The notes: a model not told the origin generated them from the sequence alone. Numbered from the stretch's first letter, positions 1 to 8,558 are shown. The stretch: DNA of 30,298 bases from Actinomycetota bacterium (GCA_002737595.1 NSHZ01000007.1:1-30298); one strand, 5' to 3'. Numbers and translations are program-made.

Positions 1-292
1 CTGCAGATATACCAATAAATGCTGGGTCCGCCAAAGGGTTGATGAAGAGCCCCTGCATTAACGAGCCCGCAATTCCGAGCGCTGCGCCAATCACAATGGC
101 GCCTGCCACTCGTGGAAGGCGGATCTGACCAATGATCTTTAATGCATCTTGCTCTTGCGTAGTGGCATTGCCGGAAAATATCCCATGTAGAAACTCACCA
201 AGTGCGAGCTGCACGCTGCCAGAGAGCAGTGCTACGAGAGTGAGGCCCACGAGTGCAAAAGAGAGCGCCAGCAGGATAGTGGCGCGCCTCAT
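1..292 (-). CDS. FecCD-family ABC transporter permease, partial (N-terminal part)
   Basis: The reading frame starts with ATG at 292 and runs off the window at position 1, so only about the first 97 residues are present. It begins with a hydrophobic membrane segment (residues 4-24). The conserved FecCD stretch follows: IRLPRVAGAIVIGAALGIAG and then SLMQGLFINPLADPAFIGIS, which match the 'LPR', 'G..MQ' and 'NPLADP..LG.S' signatures of heme, siderophore and vitamin B12 permeases. The start codon overlaps the stop of the upstream binding-protein gene by 4 bases (ATGA), so the two are probably translationally coupled. The protein would form the membrane channel for the substrate captured by the lipoprotein encoded at 289-1224. 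The ATPase gene presumably lies beyond the window. The family call is firm; a heme substrate is inferred from the neighbour. Confidence 0.9.
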   Translation of the reverse strand, partial: MRRATILLALSFALVGLTLVALLSGSVQLALGEFLHGIFSGNATTQEQDALKIIGQIRLPRVAGAIVIGAALGIAGSLMQGLFINPLADPAFIGISA

Positions 293-1224
293 TTCATCAC
301 CTTAATCATCGCAGCATTGAGCTGAGAGATTAAATCTGGAAGACGTGGTCCGAATGAGAGCAGAAGCGAATCATCGACAGCGACGACACGTCGGTTCTTA
401 CCTGCGTTTGTCTGTGCCACTCCAGGTAAGGAAACTAATCCTTTGACGCCATCGACGGATGCTAATCCTTTAGCCATGACCAAGATGAGGTCAGGATTAG
501 CTTGCGCAATGGTTTCAGCAGTAATTGAGGAGAAGGGTTTACTTGAAATTGCGGCACCAGCGTCTACTCCCCCAGCAAGTGAAATGATTTCATCGGCACC
601 CGAGCCTTTACCACCGAGTAGATAAATTGAAGAAGGTCCACGAAGGTAGAGGAAAATCACCCGAGGCGTAGGAGAGATTTTGAACGCTGGAATATCAGCG
701 ATCAGACCACGCGCCACATCTTCGGCACCCACCGCACGCCCAAGCGCTAAAACTCGTTCCTTCGCAGAGGCGACCGTCCACGCTTCTGGAATCACCACCA
801 CCGATACCCCTGCAGTAGCGATTTGTTGCAGAGCGCTCTTCGGACCTGTTGATGCATCAACAATTACTTCCGTAGGTGAGGTCGCCAGCACTTTCTCGGC
901 CGACACCTGATGTCCCATCGCGACTACTGGCACGTTCGCAATCTCTGGGAGAGTGCTCGCAATATCTCTACCCACTAGGCGGTCACCCAGACCCATCGCC
1001 ACCAGCGACTCAGCTGCGCCGTTTGCCAAAGTCACAATACGAGTGGAATCCAAGTTGCTCAATTGAGCACCCGAGAGGTCCTCTCCTAGCCCGTTTTGGT
1101 TGGCAGATGTCTTGGGGCCGATCGGAAGTACCGTTTTTGAAATAGTGACGAGGCGATCAACTGAAGGCGGTGACGTGCTGCAACCCACTAAGAGGAGGCT
1201 CACAAGTACTGCCATCCGCTTCAT
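289..1224 (-). CDS. hmuT: HmuT-like heme/siderophore ABC transporter substrate-binding lipoprotein
   Basis: This is a 311-residue periplasmic-binding-type protein (PF01497 family). The start chosen is ATG at 1224, because GGAGG lies 8 bases upstream and a lipoprotein signal follows at once: K2 R3, a hydrophobic core and lipobox LVGC with Cys15. The longer frame to 1290 would put residues before the signal peptide. The motif IVTLANGAAESLVAMGLGDR (62-82) followed by LVGRD and MGHQVSAEKVL (103-113) resembles HmuT proteins ('I.SL.G..TEI..ALG...VG.D', 'P.VGY.R.LSAEGVL.L'). The usual Tyr of the 'GY' motif, a heme ligand in Yersinia HmuT as I recall, is His105 here. The gene overlaps the FecCD permease start by 4 bases. 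It diverges from two secreted-protein genes across a double palindrome (1259-1297). The substrate could be heme or another iron chelate; heme is favoured by the HmuT resemblance. Confidence 0.82.
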   Translation of the reverse strand: MKRMAVLVSLLLVGCSTSPPSVDRLVTISKTVLPIGPKTSANQNGLGEDLSGAQLSNLDSTRIVTLANGAAESLVAMGLGDRLVGRDIASTLPEIANVPVVAMGHQVSAEKVLATSPTEVIVDASTGPKSALQQIATAGVSVVVIPEAWTVASAKERVLALGRAVGAEDVARGLIADIPAFKISPTPRVIFLYLRGPSSIYLLGGKGSGADEIISLAGGVDAGAAISSKPFSSITAETIAQANPDLILVMAKGLASVDGVKGLVSLPGVAQTNAGKNRRVVAVDDSLLLSFGPRLPDLISQLNAAMIKVMK

Positions 1225-1258
1225 GGGGTAATCCTCCCACTTGGCCAACTTCCACTCC

Positions 1259-1297
1259 CCGACAGGGTGTCGGAAAACACGCACCGACACCCTGTCG
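1259..1297. promoter_or_regulatory. Twin palindromic operator-like site in the divergent promoter region
   Basis: Two short dyads are present. CCGACA-GGG-TGTCGG lies at 1259-1273 and CGACA-CCC-TGTCG at 1285-1297; over 14 bases (1260-1273 and 1284-1297) they are exact reverse complements of each other, separated by 10 bases. The pair sits 35 bases from the hmuT-like start codon (1224) and 36 bases from the divergent start codon (1333), so it is centred between the two genes. Neither side has a T-tract, which argues against a terminator. It does not resemble the DtxR/IdeR iron box. It is best read as an operator for a dimeric repressor controlling both directions; the protein is unknown. Confidence 0.65.
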
Positions 1298-1320
1298 AAA
1301 CTTCGCGTTGAATCACCCGA

Positions 1321-1326
1321 TAACTT
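1321..1326 (+). promoter_or_regulatory. Candidate -10 box (TAACTT) for a leaderless transcript
   Basis: TAACTT fits TANNNT and ends 6 bases before the ATG at 1333. No Shine-Dalgarno sequence precedes that ATG, only CTTTTT. The spacing would place transcription initiation at or next to the start codon. No convincing -35 was seen. The operator-like site ends 23 bases upstream of this box, close to where a -35 would lie. Confidence 0.45.
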
Positions 1327-1332
1327 CTTTTT

Positions 1333-1833
1333 ATGCGCCGCGTACTTCTACCGCTTGGAATAATGGGACTGCTGGTCGCCATTCCGCTCTCCCCTGCATC
1401 TGCCGTTACTGGGCAACATAACGAGACTTTTACCGCGAGCAAGAGCCTTAAACTTAAGCCAGGCGGCCAAACAATTACCGTCACCGGCGAAGGGTTCGAT
1501 ACTTCAGTTGGTATCTACATCGCTCTTTGCGTTATTAACAAGAATGTACTTGCGCATAAAGCAGCGCCCACACCTTGTGGCGGTGGCGTGGACCAGGGTG
1601 GCACTAGCGGTGCATCACTATGGATCTCATCAAATCCACCTACTTACGCAATCGGATTAGCAACGCCCTTCTCCGAAACAGGTGGCTTTACGGAGAAACT
1701 CAAAGTGGGAGCGATGATCGGCAAGGTCAACTGTCGCAAGAAGAGTTGTGCCATCGCGGTTCGCGCCGACCATACCCGTGGAGATGATCGTTCCTTCGAC
1801 ATCTTTATTCCAGTCACATTTCTTGCAAAATAA
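1333..1833 (+). CDS. Secreted single-domain neocarzinostatin-like protein
   Basis: This 166-residue protein has a clear Sec signal peptide (RR at 2-3, hydrophobic core 5-19, likely cleavage after ASA at residue 24). The mature part is one beta-rich domain with four cysteines: C66, C82, C134 and C139. The pattern 'ITVTGEGF....GIYIALC' near residues 48-66 and 'KVNCRKKSCAIAVRAD' at 131-146 followed by a terminal 'IFIPVTF' resembles neocarzinostatin-type apoproteins (PF00960), in which a Cys-x4-Cys loop follows 'VNC' and the domain ends in a strand like 'VAISF'. There is no membrane anchor or sortase signal, so it is probably released or loosely wall-associated. It is followed 27 bases later by a second gene with the same domain, and both diverge from a heme-type ABC transporter. 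A ligand-binding or heme-capturing role is inference only; fold assignment is moderately sure. Confidence 0.72.
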   Translation: MRRVLLPLGIMGLLVAIPLSPASAVTGQHNETFTASKSLKLKPGGQTITVTGEGFDTSVGIYIALCVINKNVLAHKAAPTPCGGGVDQGGTSGASLWISSNPPTYAIGLATPFSETGGFTEKLKVGAMIGKVNCRKKSCAIAVRADHTRGDDRSFDIFIPVTFLAK

Positions 1834-1860
1834 TTCAATCGGATCTCACCAAGGAGCAAC

Positions 1861-2925
1861 ATGAAGTTGAAAAGCATCACCACCGGATTAATCGCAATAG
1901 CGCTAGTAGCCGCTGCCGCGCTCCCTTCCGCGGCAGCCACCAGTAAGGTGCAAATCGTCGGCGGACCTCTGAAAGCACTTGCCTTCGCGGGCGACAACAT
2001 CCGACTCACCGTGAAGGGCCTTCCTAAGAAGTCAGGCGTCTATGTCCGTGAGTGCCTCGCTACTACAAAGCGCCCCACCGCTGCCCAGTGCAACGGCAAT
2101 GGCGTCTGGGTCACTCCCTCATTCCCCGGCGGCGTCTATCCCACCGACGGCACAGTCGCTAAGTCGAACGCAGAGTTCGTTCTCCCCGTGGTGGGCGCCT
2201 TTGGCACCACCGACTGCTCTATATCCAAGTGTGTAATCTTTGTGCAACGTGATCACCTCGGTCCCACAGATAAGAGCATCGATACCAGTGTGAAGATTTC
2301 TTTTGCCGCGAAAGTTGCGACACCGGGAGCCACAGGTTCAGCTTCGACCACCCCAGTAGCCATCGGACCTGACGTGCTCACCAGCACGATTGGCACCGCC
2401 ACCCTTGGCGATCCTCCGACAGCAATCAACGCTAGTGTGGATCAAACGATTGTCGTGAAGACTCTTTCTGGCGTTACACCAACCATCGTCGCGCTACCCG
2501 GTGGTAATTGCGCGATCACTGGCACCACCATCGCAGCGGGATGGAGTGGTTACTGCGTCGTTCAGGCTACTTCGGCAGGAAATGCCTCTTACACCAAGGT
2601 GTCGAAGGTTTATCCGCTCTCTGTGGCTAAGACTTCAACCACCCCCGCGACTATCGGACCCGACGTGCTCACTAGCACTATTGGAACCACCACCCTCGGT
2701 GATGCTCCGACCGCAATCAACGCAAGTGTGGATCAAACCATCGTGGTGAAGACTCTTTCTGGAGTAATACCCACCATCGTCGCGCTACCCGGTGGTAATT
2801 GCGTCATCACTGGCACCACTATCGCAGCGGGATGGAGTGGATACTGCGTCGTTCAGGCTACTTCGGCAGGAAACGCCTCTTACACCAAAGTGTCGAAGGT
2901 CTATCCGCTCTCGGTGGCTAAGTAG
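1861..2925 (+). CDS. Secreted neocarzinostatin-like protein with two tandem Ig-like repeats
   Basis: This 354-residue protein starts at ATG 1861, preceded by AAGGAG 4 bases upstream. Residues 1-26 form a Sec signal peptide ending in AAA. Residues about 28-150 form a neocarzinostatin-like domain with C65, C77 and the Cys-x4-Cys pair C119/C124, matching the neighbour at 1333-1833. Residues 162-258 and 259-354 are two near-identical 97-residue units, differing at six positions. Each contains 'NASVDQTIVVKTLSG', a Cys pair ('GGNC..', 'SGYC') and 'NASYTKVSKVYPLSV', like the Ig-like/beta-sandwich repeats common in bacterial surface proteins. No LPXTG or membrane tail is present. It is probably co-transcribed with the upstream gene. 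The function is not known; a surface-exposed stalk carrying a ligand-binding head is a reasonable guess. Confidence 0.72.
   Translation: MKLKSITTGLIAIALVAAAALPSAAATSKVQIVGGPLKALAFAGDNIRLTVKGLPKKSGVYVRECLATTKRPTAAQCNGNGVWVTPSFPGGVYPTDGTVAKSNAEFVLPVVGAFGTTDCSISKCVIFVQRDHLGPTDKSIDTSVKISFAAKVATPGATGSASTTPVAIGPDVLTSTIGTATLGDPPTAINASVDQTIVVKTLSGVTPTIVALPGGNCAITGTTIAAGWSGYCVVQATSAGNASYTKVSKVYPLSVAKTSTTPATIGPDVLTSTIGTTTLGDAPTAINASVDQTIVVKTLSGVIPTIVALPGGNCVITGTTIAAGWSGYCVVQATSAGNASYTKVSKVYPLSVAK
2344..2922 (+). repeat. Two tandem 291-bp coding repeats
   Basis: The two copies span 2344-2634 and 2635-2922, with a period of 291 bases (97 codons) measured from the shared ATCGGACC at 2362 and 2653. They differ by scattered substitutions with no frame change, and the last copy ends at the stop codon. 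This is an in-frame duplication inside the secreted protein at 1861-2925. Confidence 0.9.
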
Positions 2926-2950
2926 TATTTCCCCAAATAAAGCGCGACGC

Positions 2951-3538
2951 TTATCGAATTTGCGCGCGCACTCCGGCGAGTGCAAATTCAATGGCGGCTT
3001 TCACTTCGGCTCCAGGATTGGCACTGCCGGAATCTACTCGCCGCGTAGTTGCTTCGACTATGCCATTCACGAAATTTGCTACGCGTGCTGGATCCGAAGT
3101 ACCGGCTTCACCCAGTGCCTTAATGAGTGGGCCAGTGAGGCGGTGGTGAGCGGCACGAACTTCGGGCACTCGATGTGGTGGAAGTGCAACGGAACTCAGT
3201 TCGCGGGCCAGGCGATGTTTCCCGGCAACCACGTATTCGAGCGCGCCCACCATCCATGCCTCAACGTGTTCCAACGCAGTGGCAGTGACGGAGACTTGTT
3301 CGTTGAGTGAAGCTGCCCAAAGATCTAATTCGTCAAGTACTAAATCAGCGATCAAATCTTCTCTGGAATCAAAGTATTCATAGAGCGAACTCCTTGAGAG
3401 ACCTGCGCGAGCCGCCACAGCCGACATGGTGACCGAACTGCTGCCCTCTTCCGTAGCGATTTCTACCGCAGCCGCCAGCAGTGCTGCGCGACGCTTCTCG
3501 CGATGATCAACGACGTTAGAGGCTTCGATCTTTGGCAT
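2951..3538 (-). CDS. TetR/AcrR-family transcriptional regulator
   Basis: This 195-residue protein starts at ATG 3538. That start lies 16 bases after the rlmN stop, with AGGTGG about 12 bases upstream; the longer open frame to 3631 would run deep into rlmN. The N-terminal DNA-binding domain is typical: a helix with REKRRAALLAAAVEIATEEG (13-32), then the helix-turn-helix VTMSAVAARAGLSRSSLYEY (36-55) and FDSREDLI. The C-terminal helical part (about 70-195) would bind a ligand and dimerise, and I cannot assign its ligand. It is convergent with the secreted-protein genes (25 bases between stops) and downstream of rlmN. It could regulate the adjacent heme-type locus through the dyads at 1259-1297, but no copy of those dyads was found near its own start. 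Confidence 0.9.
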   Translation of the reverse strand: MPKIEASNVVDHREKRRAALLAAAVEIATEEGSSSVTMSAVAARAGLSRSSLYEYFDSREDLIADLVLDELDLWAASLNEQVSVTATALEHVEAWMVGALEYVVAGKHRLARELSSVALPPHRVPEVRAAHHRLTGPLIKALGEAGTSDPARVANFVNGIVEATTRRVDSGSANPGAEVKAAIEFALAGVRAQIR

Positions 3539-3554
3539 GGGAAGAGTCTGCCAC

Positions 3555-4688
3555 CTATTCCGTAGGAGCGCCTGTGATGGATATTTCGCTCGCTGCGAGC
3601 TGCCCGCACGCGCCATCGATGTCGCGGCCACGGGTATCGCGAACGGTCACCGCCACGCCATAAGCCTCAAGGAGGCGGACGAACGTATCCTCGTCCTCTT
3701 GGCGCGAAGCAGTCCACTTAGACCCCGGAGTGGGGTTGAGGGGAATGAGATTCACGTGCGCGTTACGATTCTTCAGCAAGCGACCGAGCAGATCAGCACG
3801 CCAGGCCTGATCATTTATATTGCGAATCAGCGCGTATTCAATCGAGTAACGTCGACCAGTCTTATTCGAGTAGGCATCAGCGGCTTCGAGGACTTCACTG
3901 ACTTTCCAGCGAGTATTGATAGGCACGAGCGTGTCGCGCAGTTCATCATCAGGTGCATGGAGTGAAACAGCCAGAGTTACCGGAATATCTTCGTCGATCA
4001 ACTTCATAATCGCAGGAACGAGACCAACGGTGGAAAGCGTGACTGAACGCGCGCCGATCGCTAAACCTTCTGGATGTGGCGACGTAATATTACGAATTGA
4101 TTGGATCACTGCGTTGTAATTAGCGAGTGGCTCCCCCATGCCCATGAAGACGACATTCGAAAGACGCATCGTGCCACCAGGGATTTCGCCACTGTCGAGT
4201 GCACGCGCGGCCATCACTACTTGCTCGGTGATTTCACCGGCAGTGAGGTTACGAGTAAGCCCACTCTGCCCGGTGGCACAGAATGGACAGTTCATACCGC
4301 ATCCGGCTTGCGAAGAGATACATACAGTTGCACGATCGGAGTAGCGCATGATGACGCTCTCTACGAGAACGCCGTCGTGCATCTTCCAAAGATCTTTACG
4401 AGTCCTGCCTCGATCACACTCAAGCGAGCGCACGGGAGTGAGTAATTCCGGAAGTAGTAGGTCTTTAAGAGTTTCACGAAGATCTACCGGAATATCGCTC
4501 CACGTATTTGGATCGTTATTGAGGTGCTCGAAGTAATGGAGCGCTACTTGTTTGGCGCGAAAACCGGGAAGGCCAAGATCCTCCGCAAACTTTTTACGAT
4601 CTTTAGCTGGCACATCACTGATGTGTTGGGGCGCTTTCTTGCCGCGCTTAGGTGCAGCAAACACTAGTTCTCCTGGCTTAAGCGCCAT
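3555..4688 (-). CDS. rlmN: 23S rRNA (A2503)/tRNA (A37) C2-methyltransferase, radical SAM
   Basis: RlmN methylates C2 of A2503 in 23S rRNA and of A37 in some tRNAs. The 377-residue protein has the iron-sulfur cluster motif CGMNCPFC (C130, C134, C137). Both methyl-transfer cysteines are present: C361 near the C terminus in DGACGQL, and C123 in TVCISSQ, seven residues before the cluster as in E. coli. The ATG at 4688 overlaps the cdsA stop by one base (TAATG), so translation is coupled. It is the last gene of the rpsB-tsf-pyrH-frr-cdsA-rlmN run, as in other actinobacteria. Length and motifs are normal for the family. Confidence 0.97.
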   Translation of the reverse strand: MALKPGELVFAAPKRGKKAPQHISDVPAKDRKKFAEDLGLPGFRAKQVALHYFEHLNNDPNTWSDIPVDLRETLKDLLLPELLTPVRSLECDRGRTRKDLWKMHDGVLVESVIMRYSDRATVCISSQAGCGMNCPFCATGQSGLTRNLTAGEITEQVVMAARALDSGEIPGGTMRLSNVVFMGMGEPLANYNAVIQSIRNITSPHPEGLAIGARSVTLSTVGLVPAIMKLIDEDIPVTLAVSLHAPDDELRDTLVPINTRWKVSEVLEAADAYSNKTGRRYSIEYALIRNINDQAWRADLLGRLLKNRNAHVNLIPLNPTPGSKWTASRQEDEDTFVRLLEAYGVAVTVRDTRGRDIDGACGQLAASEISITGAPTE

Positions 4689-5509
4689 TAGAGCCCCACA
4701 AAATGGGTAATGAGTAAGTAGGCAAATGGTGACGCAAGAAGAACTGAATCGAGACGATCCAGGATGCCTCCGTGGCCTGGAAGGAGGGCACCCATATCTT
4801 TGACACCCAAGTCACGCTTGAGCGCGCTTTCAATGAGATCTCCGCTCGTTGCAGCAATGACCGTGACAGTTGCCAGCACCGCGCCTTCCCAGAAGGGACG
4901 ATCAAGCCAAATCGTGTAGAGCGTTCCCGCGCCACCGACCGCAAGAATAAGAGAACCGACCACACCCTCAATGGATTTCTTGGGGCTAATAGTCGGTGCG
5001 ATGCGGTGCTTTCCGAAGAGTACCCCGGCAATGAGACCGCCGGTATCGCTTAAAGCAACTGCAGCGACGAACACCATCGCATGTGCGCGACCATTCTCAG
5101 GTGCCGCAATAAGTACCGCGAATCCTGCTGGCACCGGTAGATAGAGCAACGAGAAGAGCGTTGCCGTGACATCCTGCACAAACGAGGTAACACCAGAGCG
5201 GAGTCGGATAACAAGCAGAACAGGAATTGCCACACCAGTTGCGATGGCTAAGCCAGAGAGTCCCCAAAACCAACTCGACATGACGATGGAAACGCTTGCA
5301 ATAGCTGCTGTGTACGGATCGATCAAAATACTCTTGAGCGCAAACGCCCGAGAGAGCTCCCACACCGCCGGGATCATGGCAACAGAAACCAAGATGGCAA
5401 AAAATATACGGTTCCAGGAAAGCGACGCGATGATCAGCCCTAGTAGTGAGAGACCCACCATGAGGGCTGAAGGAATGTTGCGCCCGGCTCGGGCATTGAT
5501 GTCTGTCAC
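4688..5509 (-). CDS. cdsA: Phosphatidate cytidylyltransferase (CDP-diacylglycerol synthase)
   Basis: The enzyme makes CDP-diacylglycerol from phosphatidic acid and CTP in the cytoplasmic membrane, feeding phospholipid synthesis. The 273-residue protein has about eight hydrophobic segments. Near the C terminus it carries the full CDP-diglyceride synthetase signature, from S228 and KR at 231-232 through KD (237-238) and PGHGG (244-248) to DRLD at 251-254. The start is GTG at 5509, five bases from the frr stop, with no strong ribosome-binding site, suggesting coupling to frr. It overlaps rlmN by one base. Confidence 0.96.
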   Translation of the reverse strand: MTDINARAGRNIPSALMVGLSLLGLIIASLSWNRIFFAILVSVAMIPAVWELSRAFALKSILIDPYTAAIASVSIVMSSWFWGLSGLAIATGVAIPVLLVIRLRSGVTSFVQDVTATLFSLLYLPVPAGFAVLIAAPENGRAHAMVFVAAVALSDTGGLIAGVLFGKHRIAPTISPKKSIEGVVGSLILAVGGAGTLYTIWLDRPFWEGAVLATVTVIAATSGDLIESALKRDLGVKDMGALLPGHGGILDRLDSVLLASPFAYLLITHFVGL

Positions 5510-5511
5510 GA

Positions 5512-6069
5512 TTAAACTTCGAGAAGTTCGCTCTCTTTGTGTTTCAAGAGCTCATCGATCTTGTCACCGTGCGATGCGGTGACCTTGTCGAGCTCCTTCT
5601 CGGCACGACCGAGTTCGTCTTCACCAAAGCCGCCATCTTTTGCCAACTTATCTAAACCTTCTTTGGCATGGCGGCGAATGTTGCGAAGGGTGACTCGCGC
5701 CTCTTCCGCCTTTTGGCGAGCAACCTTGATGTACTCCTTGCGGCGTTCTTCAGTCAACTGTGGGAAACCTACGCGAATGACTCCACCATCGTTACCCGGA
5801 TTCACTCCAAGGTCGCTCTCGCGGATCGCCTTCTCGATGGACGCCATGGCGCTCTTATCGAAAGGACTAATAAGTGCCATGCGCGCCTCTGGAATTTGAA
5901 TGGAAGCGAGTTGGTTGAGGGCGGTAAAGGTTCCGTAGTAATCGACCATGATCTTGTTGAACATGGCGGGATGCGCGCGGCCAGTACGGATAGAGCCAAA
6001 GTCTTCTTTCGCGACCTCGACAGCTTTATTCATCTTTGCAAGAGCTTCTGCAAGTATTGCGTCGATCAT
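5512..6069 (-). CDS. frr: Ribosome recycling factor
   Basis: This 185-residue protein is the normal size for RRF, which splits post-termination ribosomes together with EF-G. Diagnostic segments include [20 protein letters not shown] near residues 27-46, 'ALISPFD' and '[17 protein letters not shown]' in the middle. The C-terminal helix contains VRNIRR-like '[11 protein letters not shown]'. The ATG at 6069 is preceded by AAGGAG five bases upstream, a good ribosome-binding site. A 47-base gap separates it from pyrH upstream. Confidence 0.98.
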   Translation of the reverse strand: MIDAILAEALAKMNKAVEVAKEDFGSIRTGRAHPAMFNKIMVDYYGTFTALNQLASIQIPEARMALISPFDKSAMASIEKAIRESDLGVNPGNDGGVIRVGFPQLTEERRKEYIKVARQKAEEARVTLRNIRRHAKEGLDKLAKDGGFGEDELGRAEKELDKVTASHGDKIDELLKHKESELLEV

Positions 6070-6116
6070 GGCTACTCCTTCGTTGCGTACCTAGTAACAA
6101 TGGCCTGAGCGTTACC

Positions 6117-6839
6117 TCAGTGAACTAATGTGCCAATCTTTTCACCGCGAACGGCCTTCGCGATATTGCCATCCTCCATGAGGTTGAAGACGATGATCGG
6201 AAGGTGGTTCTCTTTGCAGAGCGAGAAAGCGGCGGCATCGGCCACGCCTAATCCCTGGGTGATGACCTCGCTGTAAGAAATTGAGTCGTACTTGGTTGCG
6301 CTGGCATCTTTGCGTGGATCTGCCGAGTAAACGCCATCTACGCCACTCTTTGCGAGCAAGAGCGCCTCGCAACCGATTTCTAGCGCGCGTTGCGCCGCGA
6401 CGGTATCGGTGGAGAAGTAAGGCATGCCGGCGCCGGCGCCGAAAATAACTACCCGACCTTTATCGAGGTGGCGCATAGCGCGGCGAGGAATATACGGCTC
6501 GGCGACCTGGCCCATGGTGATGGCGGTCTGCACGCGAGTATCGATCTCTTGCTTTTCGAGGAAGTCTTGGAGTGCGAGGCAGTTCATGACCGTGCCGAGC
6601 ATGCCCATGTAATCGGCGCGAGCGCGATCCATACCTCTTTGTGAAAGTTCGGCGCCGCGGAAGTAATTGCCGCCACCGATGACGATGGCTACCTGAGTTC
6701 CGCCGCGTACCACATCTGCAATTTGCTTTGCGATGTCTTGAACAACATCGGGATCGACGCCAATACCCTTCTCGCCACCAAATACTTCACCCGAGAGCTT
6801 AAGAAGCACTCGACGGTATGCGGAGCGAGAAGGGCTCAT
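6117..6839 (-). CDS. pyrH: Uridylate (UMP) kinase
   Basis: UMP kinase phosphorylates UMP to UDP in pyrimidine nucleotide synthesis. The protein is an amino-acid-kinase fold enzyme of 240 residues from the ATG at 6839. I prefer this start over the longer frame to 6872, which would overlap tsf by 29 bases and add a non-conserved tail. Visible motifs are [12 protein letters not shown] (11-22, phosphate loop lysine K14), [28 protein letters not shown] (UMP and GTP-site region) and [16 protein letters not shown]. It lies four bases after tsf, in the conserved tsf-pyrH-frr order. Confidence 0.96.
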   Translation of the reverse strand: MSPSRSAYRRVLLKLSGEVFGGEKGIGVDPDVVQDIAKQIADVVRGGTQVAIVIGGGNYFRGAELSQRGMDRARADYMGMLGTVMNCLALQDFLEKQEIDTRVQTAITMGQVAEPYIPRRAMRHLDKGRVVIFGAGAGMPYFSTDTVAAQRALEIGCEALLLAKSGVDGVYSADPRKDASATKYDSISYSEVITQGLGVADAAAFSLCKENHLPIIVFNLMEDGNIAKAVRGEKIGTLVH

Positions 6840-6843
6840 GGCA

Positions 6844-7674
6844 TCAGGCCTGTCCGACGCGGAATCGCGCAAAGCCAGTCACCGTAGTGCCAGCTTCTTT
6901 CAGGACTTGGTCAACGTTCTTCTTGTTGTCTTTCGCATATGCCTGCTCGAGAAGTGAAACTTCCTTCACGAAGCCGGTCACACGACCTTCAACAATCTTG
7001 GCAAGCGCAGCTTCTGGCTTACCTTCGTTACGAGCGGTCTCTTCTGCAATACGACGCTCTTTCTCAACTACATCTGCAGGCACATCTTCACGCGCAACAT
7101 ATTGCGGTGAGAATGCAGCGATGTGTTGCGCAACATCCTTGCCGATTGCATTGTCGATTGAAAGCGCCACCACGACGCCAACCTGCGGAGGCAAGTCGGG
7201 GCTAGTGCGGTGGAGGTAGGCAGTTGCTGGTGAGCCCGCGAAGACAGCCACCCGGCTGAGTTCGATCTTCTCACCAAGAGTGGCGTTGCCTTCATCGATA
7301 TGAGCAGCCAAAGTCTTGCCACCACCGAAATCAGAGGCGAGCAAAGCTTCGAGATTTGAGAGCTTGGTCTTTGCAACATGGGTGAGGATTTCCTCTGCGA
7401 GCGCTTGGAAGCGATCGCCCTTTGCAACGAAGTCCGTCTCACAATTGAGTTCGAGAATAACGCCGAGATCTCCTTCCACCTTTGCGGCCACCAGACCGTT
7501 AGATGCAGAGCGACCTTCGCGCTTCGTTACGCCCTTGAGTCCTTTGACGCGGATAATGTCGACAGCCTTGTCGAAGTCGCCATCGGCTTCTACGAGCGCG
7601 TTCTTGCAATCGAGCATTCCTGCTGCTGTGAGCTCACGCAGCTTCTTTACGTCTGCGGCGGTGTAGTTCGCCAA
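6844..7674 (-). CDS. tsf: Translation elongation factor Ts
   Basis: EF-Ts exchanges GDP for GTP on EF-Tu. The 276-residue protein opens with [20 protein letters not shown] and [20 protein letters not shown], the UBA-like N-terminal domain. [10 protein letters not shown] follows, the hallmark Tu-binding core motif. The start codon is TTG (7674), supported by AGGAG nine bases upstream and by alignment with the family N terminus; no closer ATG fits. It follows rpsB by 15 bases and is surely co-transcribed with it. Confidence 0.97.
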   Translation of the reverse strand: MANYTAADVKKLRELTAAGMLDCKNALVEADGDFDKAVDIIRVKGLKGVTKREGRSASNGLVAAKVEGDLGVILELNCETDFVAKGDRFQALAEEILTHVAKTKLSNLEALLASDFGGGKTLAAHIDEGNATLGEKIELSRVAVFAGSPATAYLHRTSPDLPPQVGVVVALSIDNAIGKDVAQHIAAFSPQYVAREDVPADVVEKERRIAEETARNEGKPEAALAKIVEGRVTGFVKEVSLLEQAYAKDNKKNVDQVLKEAGTTVTGFARFRVGQA

Positions 7675-7689
7675 GATGTATCTCTCCTA

Positions 7690-8541
7690 TCAGACTTGCG
7701 GGGCGGTTTCAGCAACAACAGTTTCTTCAACTGCTACCGCTACTGGTGCTTCGACTACTGCTTCAACTGGTGCAACTTCTGCAACAGGGGGGGCGGCATC
7801 GAGAATTTCTTGAGCGATCGCTTCGACCGCAGCAGGCTTGTTGGCCGTGGCAATCTCTGAACGCTTCTTGAGACCTTCAACAACTGCGTCGGTGATGACG
7901 CGAGTCAAGAGGGTGACGGAGCGAATAGCGTCGTCGTTACCTGGAATACGGTAATCAACTTCGTCTGGATCGCAGTTGGTGTCGAGGATTCCGACGATGG
8001 CAATACCAAGTTTGCGAGCTTCCTTGATTGCAAGGTGCTCTTTCTTGGTGTCTACAACCCAGATGATGCTGGGAACCTTCACCATGTCGCGGATTCCACC
8101 GAGAACGCGATCAAGCTTGACTTTCTCACGGTGAAGAACGAGGAGTTCTTTCTTGGTGAGGAGTTGGTCATTGGATTCTTCGAGTGCTTCGAGTTCCTTG
8201 AGGCGAGCGATGCGCTTGCTGACGGTTCCGAAGTTGGTGAGCATGCCACCCAACCAACGCTCGGTCACGTACGGCATACCTACCCGACGAGCTTGCTCAA
8301 CGATGGGCTCTTGAGCCTGCTTCTTGGTACCAACATAAAGAATGCTGCCACCATGGGCAATAGTCTCTTTGACGAACTCATAAGCATTATCGATAAGTGC
8401 GAGTGATTGTTGAATATCGATGATGTAAATGCCGTTGCGTTCCGTGAAGATGAATCGCTTCATCTTTGGATTCCAACGACGTGTCTGGTGTCCGAAGTGA
8501 ACACCTGCGTCGAGTAACTCGCGCATCGTGACGACCGCCAT
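7690..8541 (-). CDS. rpsB: 30S ribosomal protein S2 with an Ala/Val/Glu-rich C-terminal tail
   Basis: Ribosomal protein S2 of the small subunit, 283 residues from ATG 8541, with AAAGGAG about nine bases upstream. The longer open frame to 8691 is leader sequence. The core shows [20 protein letters not shown] (6-25), [29 protein letters not shown] and [20 protein letters not shown]. The core ends near residue 230. A 53-residue tail (about 231-283) rich in Ala, Val, Glu and Pro follows, with the phrase [17 protein letters not shown]. Similar tails are found on S16 and L19 in this window. A structured leader lies upstream. Confidence 0.97.
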   Translation of the reverse strand: MAVVTMRELLDAGVHFGHQTRRWNPKMKRFIFTERNGIYIIDIQQSLALIDNAYEFVKETIAHGGSILYVGTKKQAQEPIVEQARRVGMPYVTERWLGGMLTNFGTVSKRIARLKELEALEESNDQLLTKKELLVLHREKVKLDRVLGGIRDMVKVPSIIWVVDTKKEHLAIKEARKLGIAIVGILDTNCDPDEVDYRIPGNDDAIRSVTLLTRVITDAVVEGLKKRSEIATANKPAAVEAIAQEILDAAPPVAEVAPVEAVVEAPVAVAVEETVVAETAPQV

Positions 8542-8558
8542 GGCCGCACACTCCTTTC

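Noticed and set aside
1260..1297. Perfect inverted repeat as a transcription terminator
   Set aside because: It lies between divergent genes, with no gene ending there and no T-tract on either side; each arm is itself a palindrome, as expected of operators.
2939..2952. Small hairpin AAGCG-CGA-CGCTT between convergent genes as a terminator
   Set aside because: The stem is only five bases with no T-run; too weak to claim, although the location is right.
2792..3310. A plus-strand frame spanning the secreted-protein repeat and the TetR gene
   Set aside because: It is out of frame with both real genes and changes character across the boundary.
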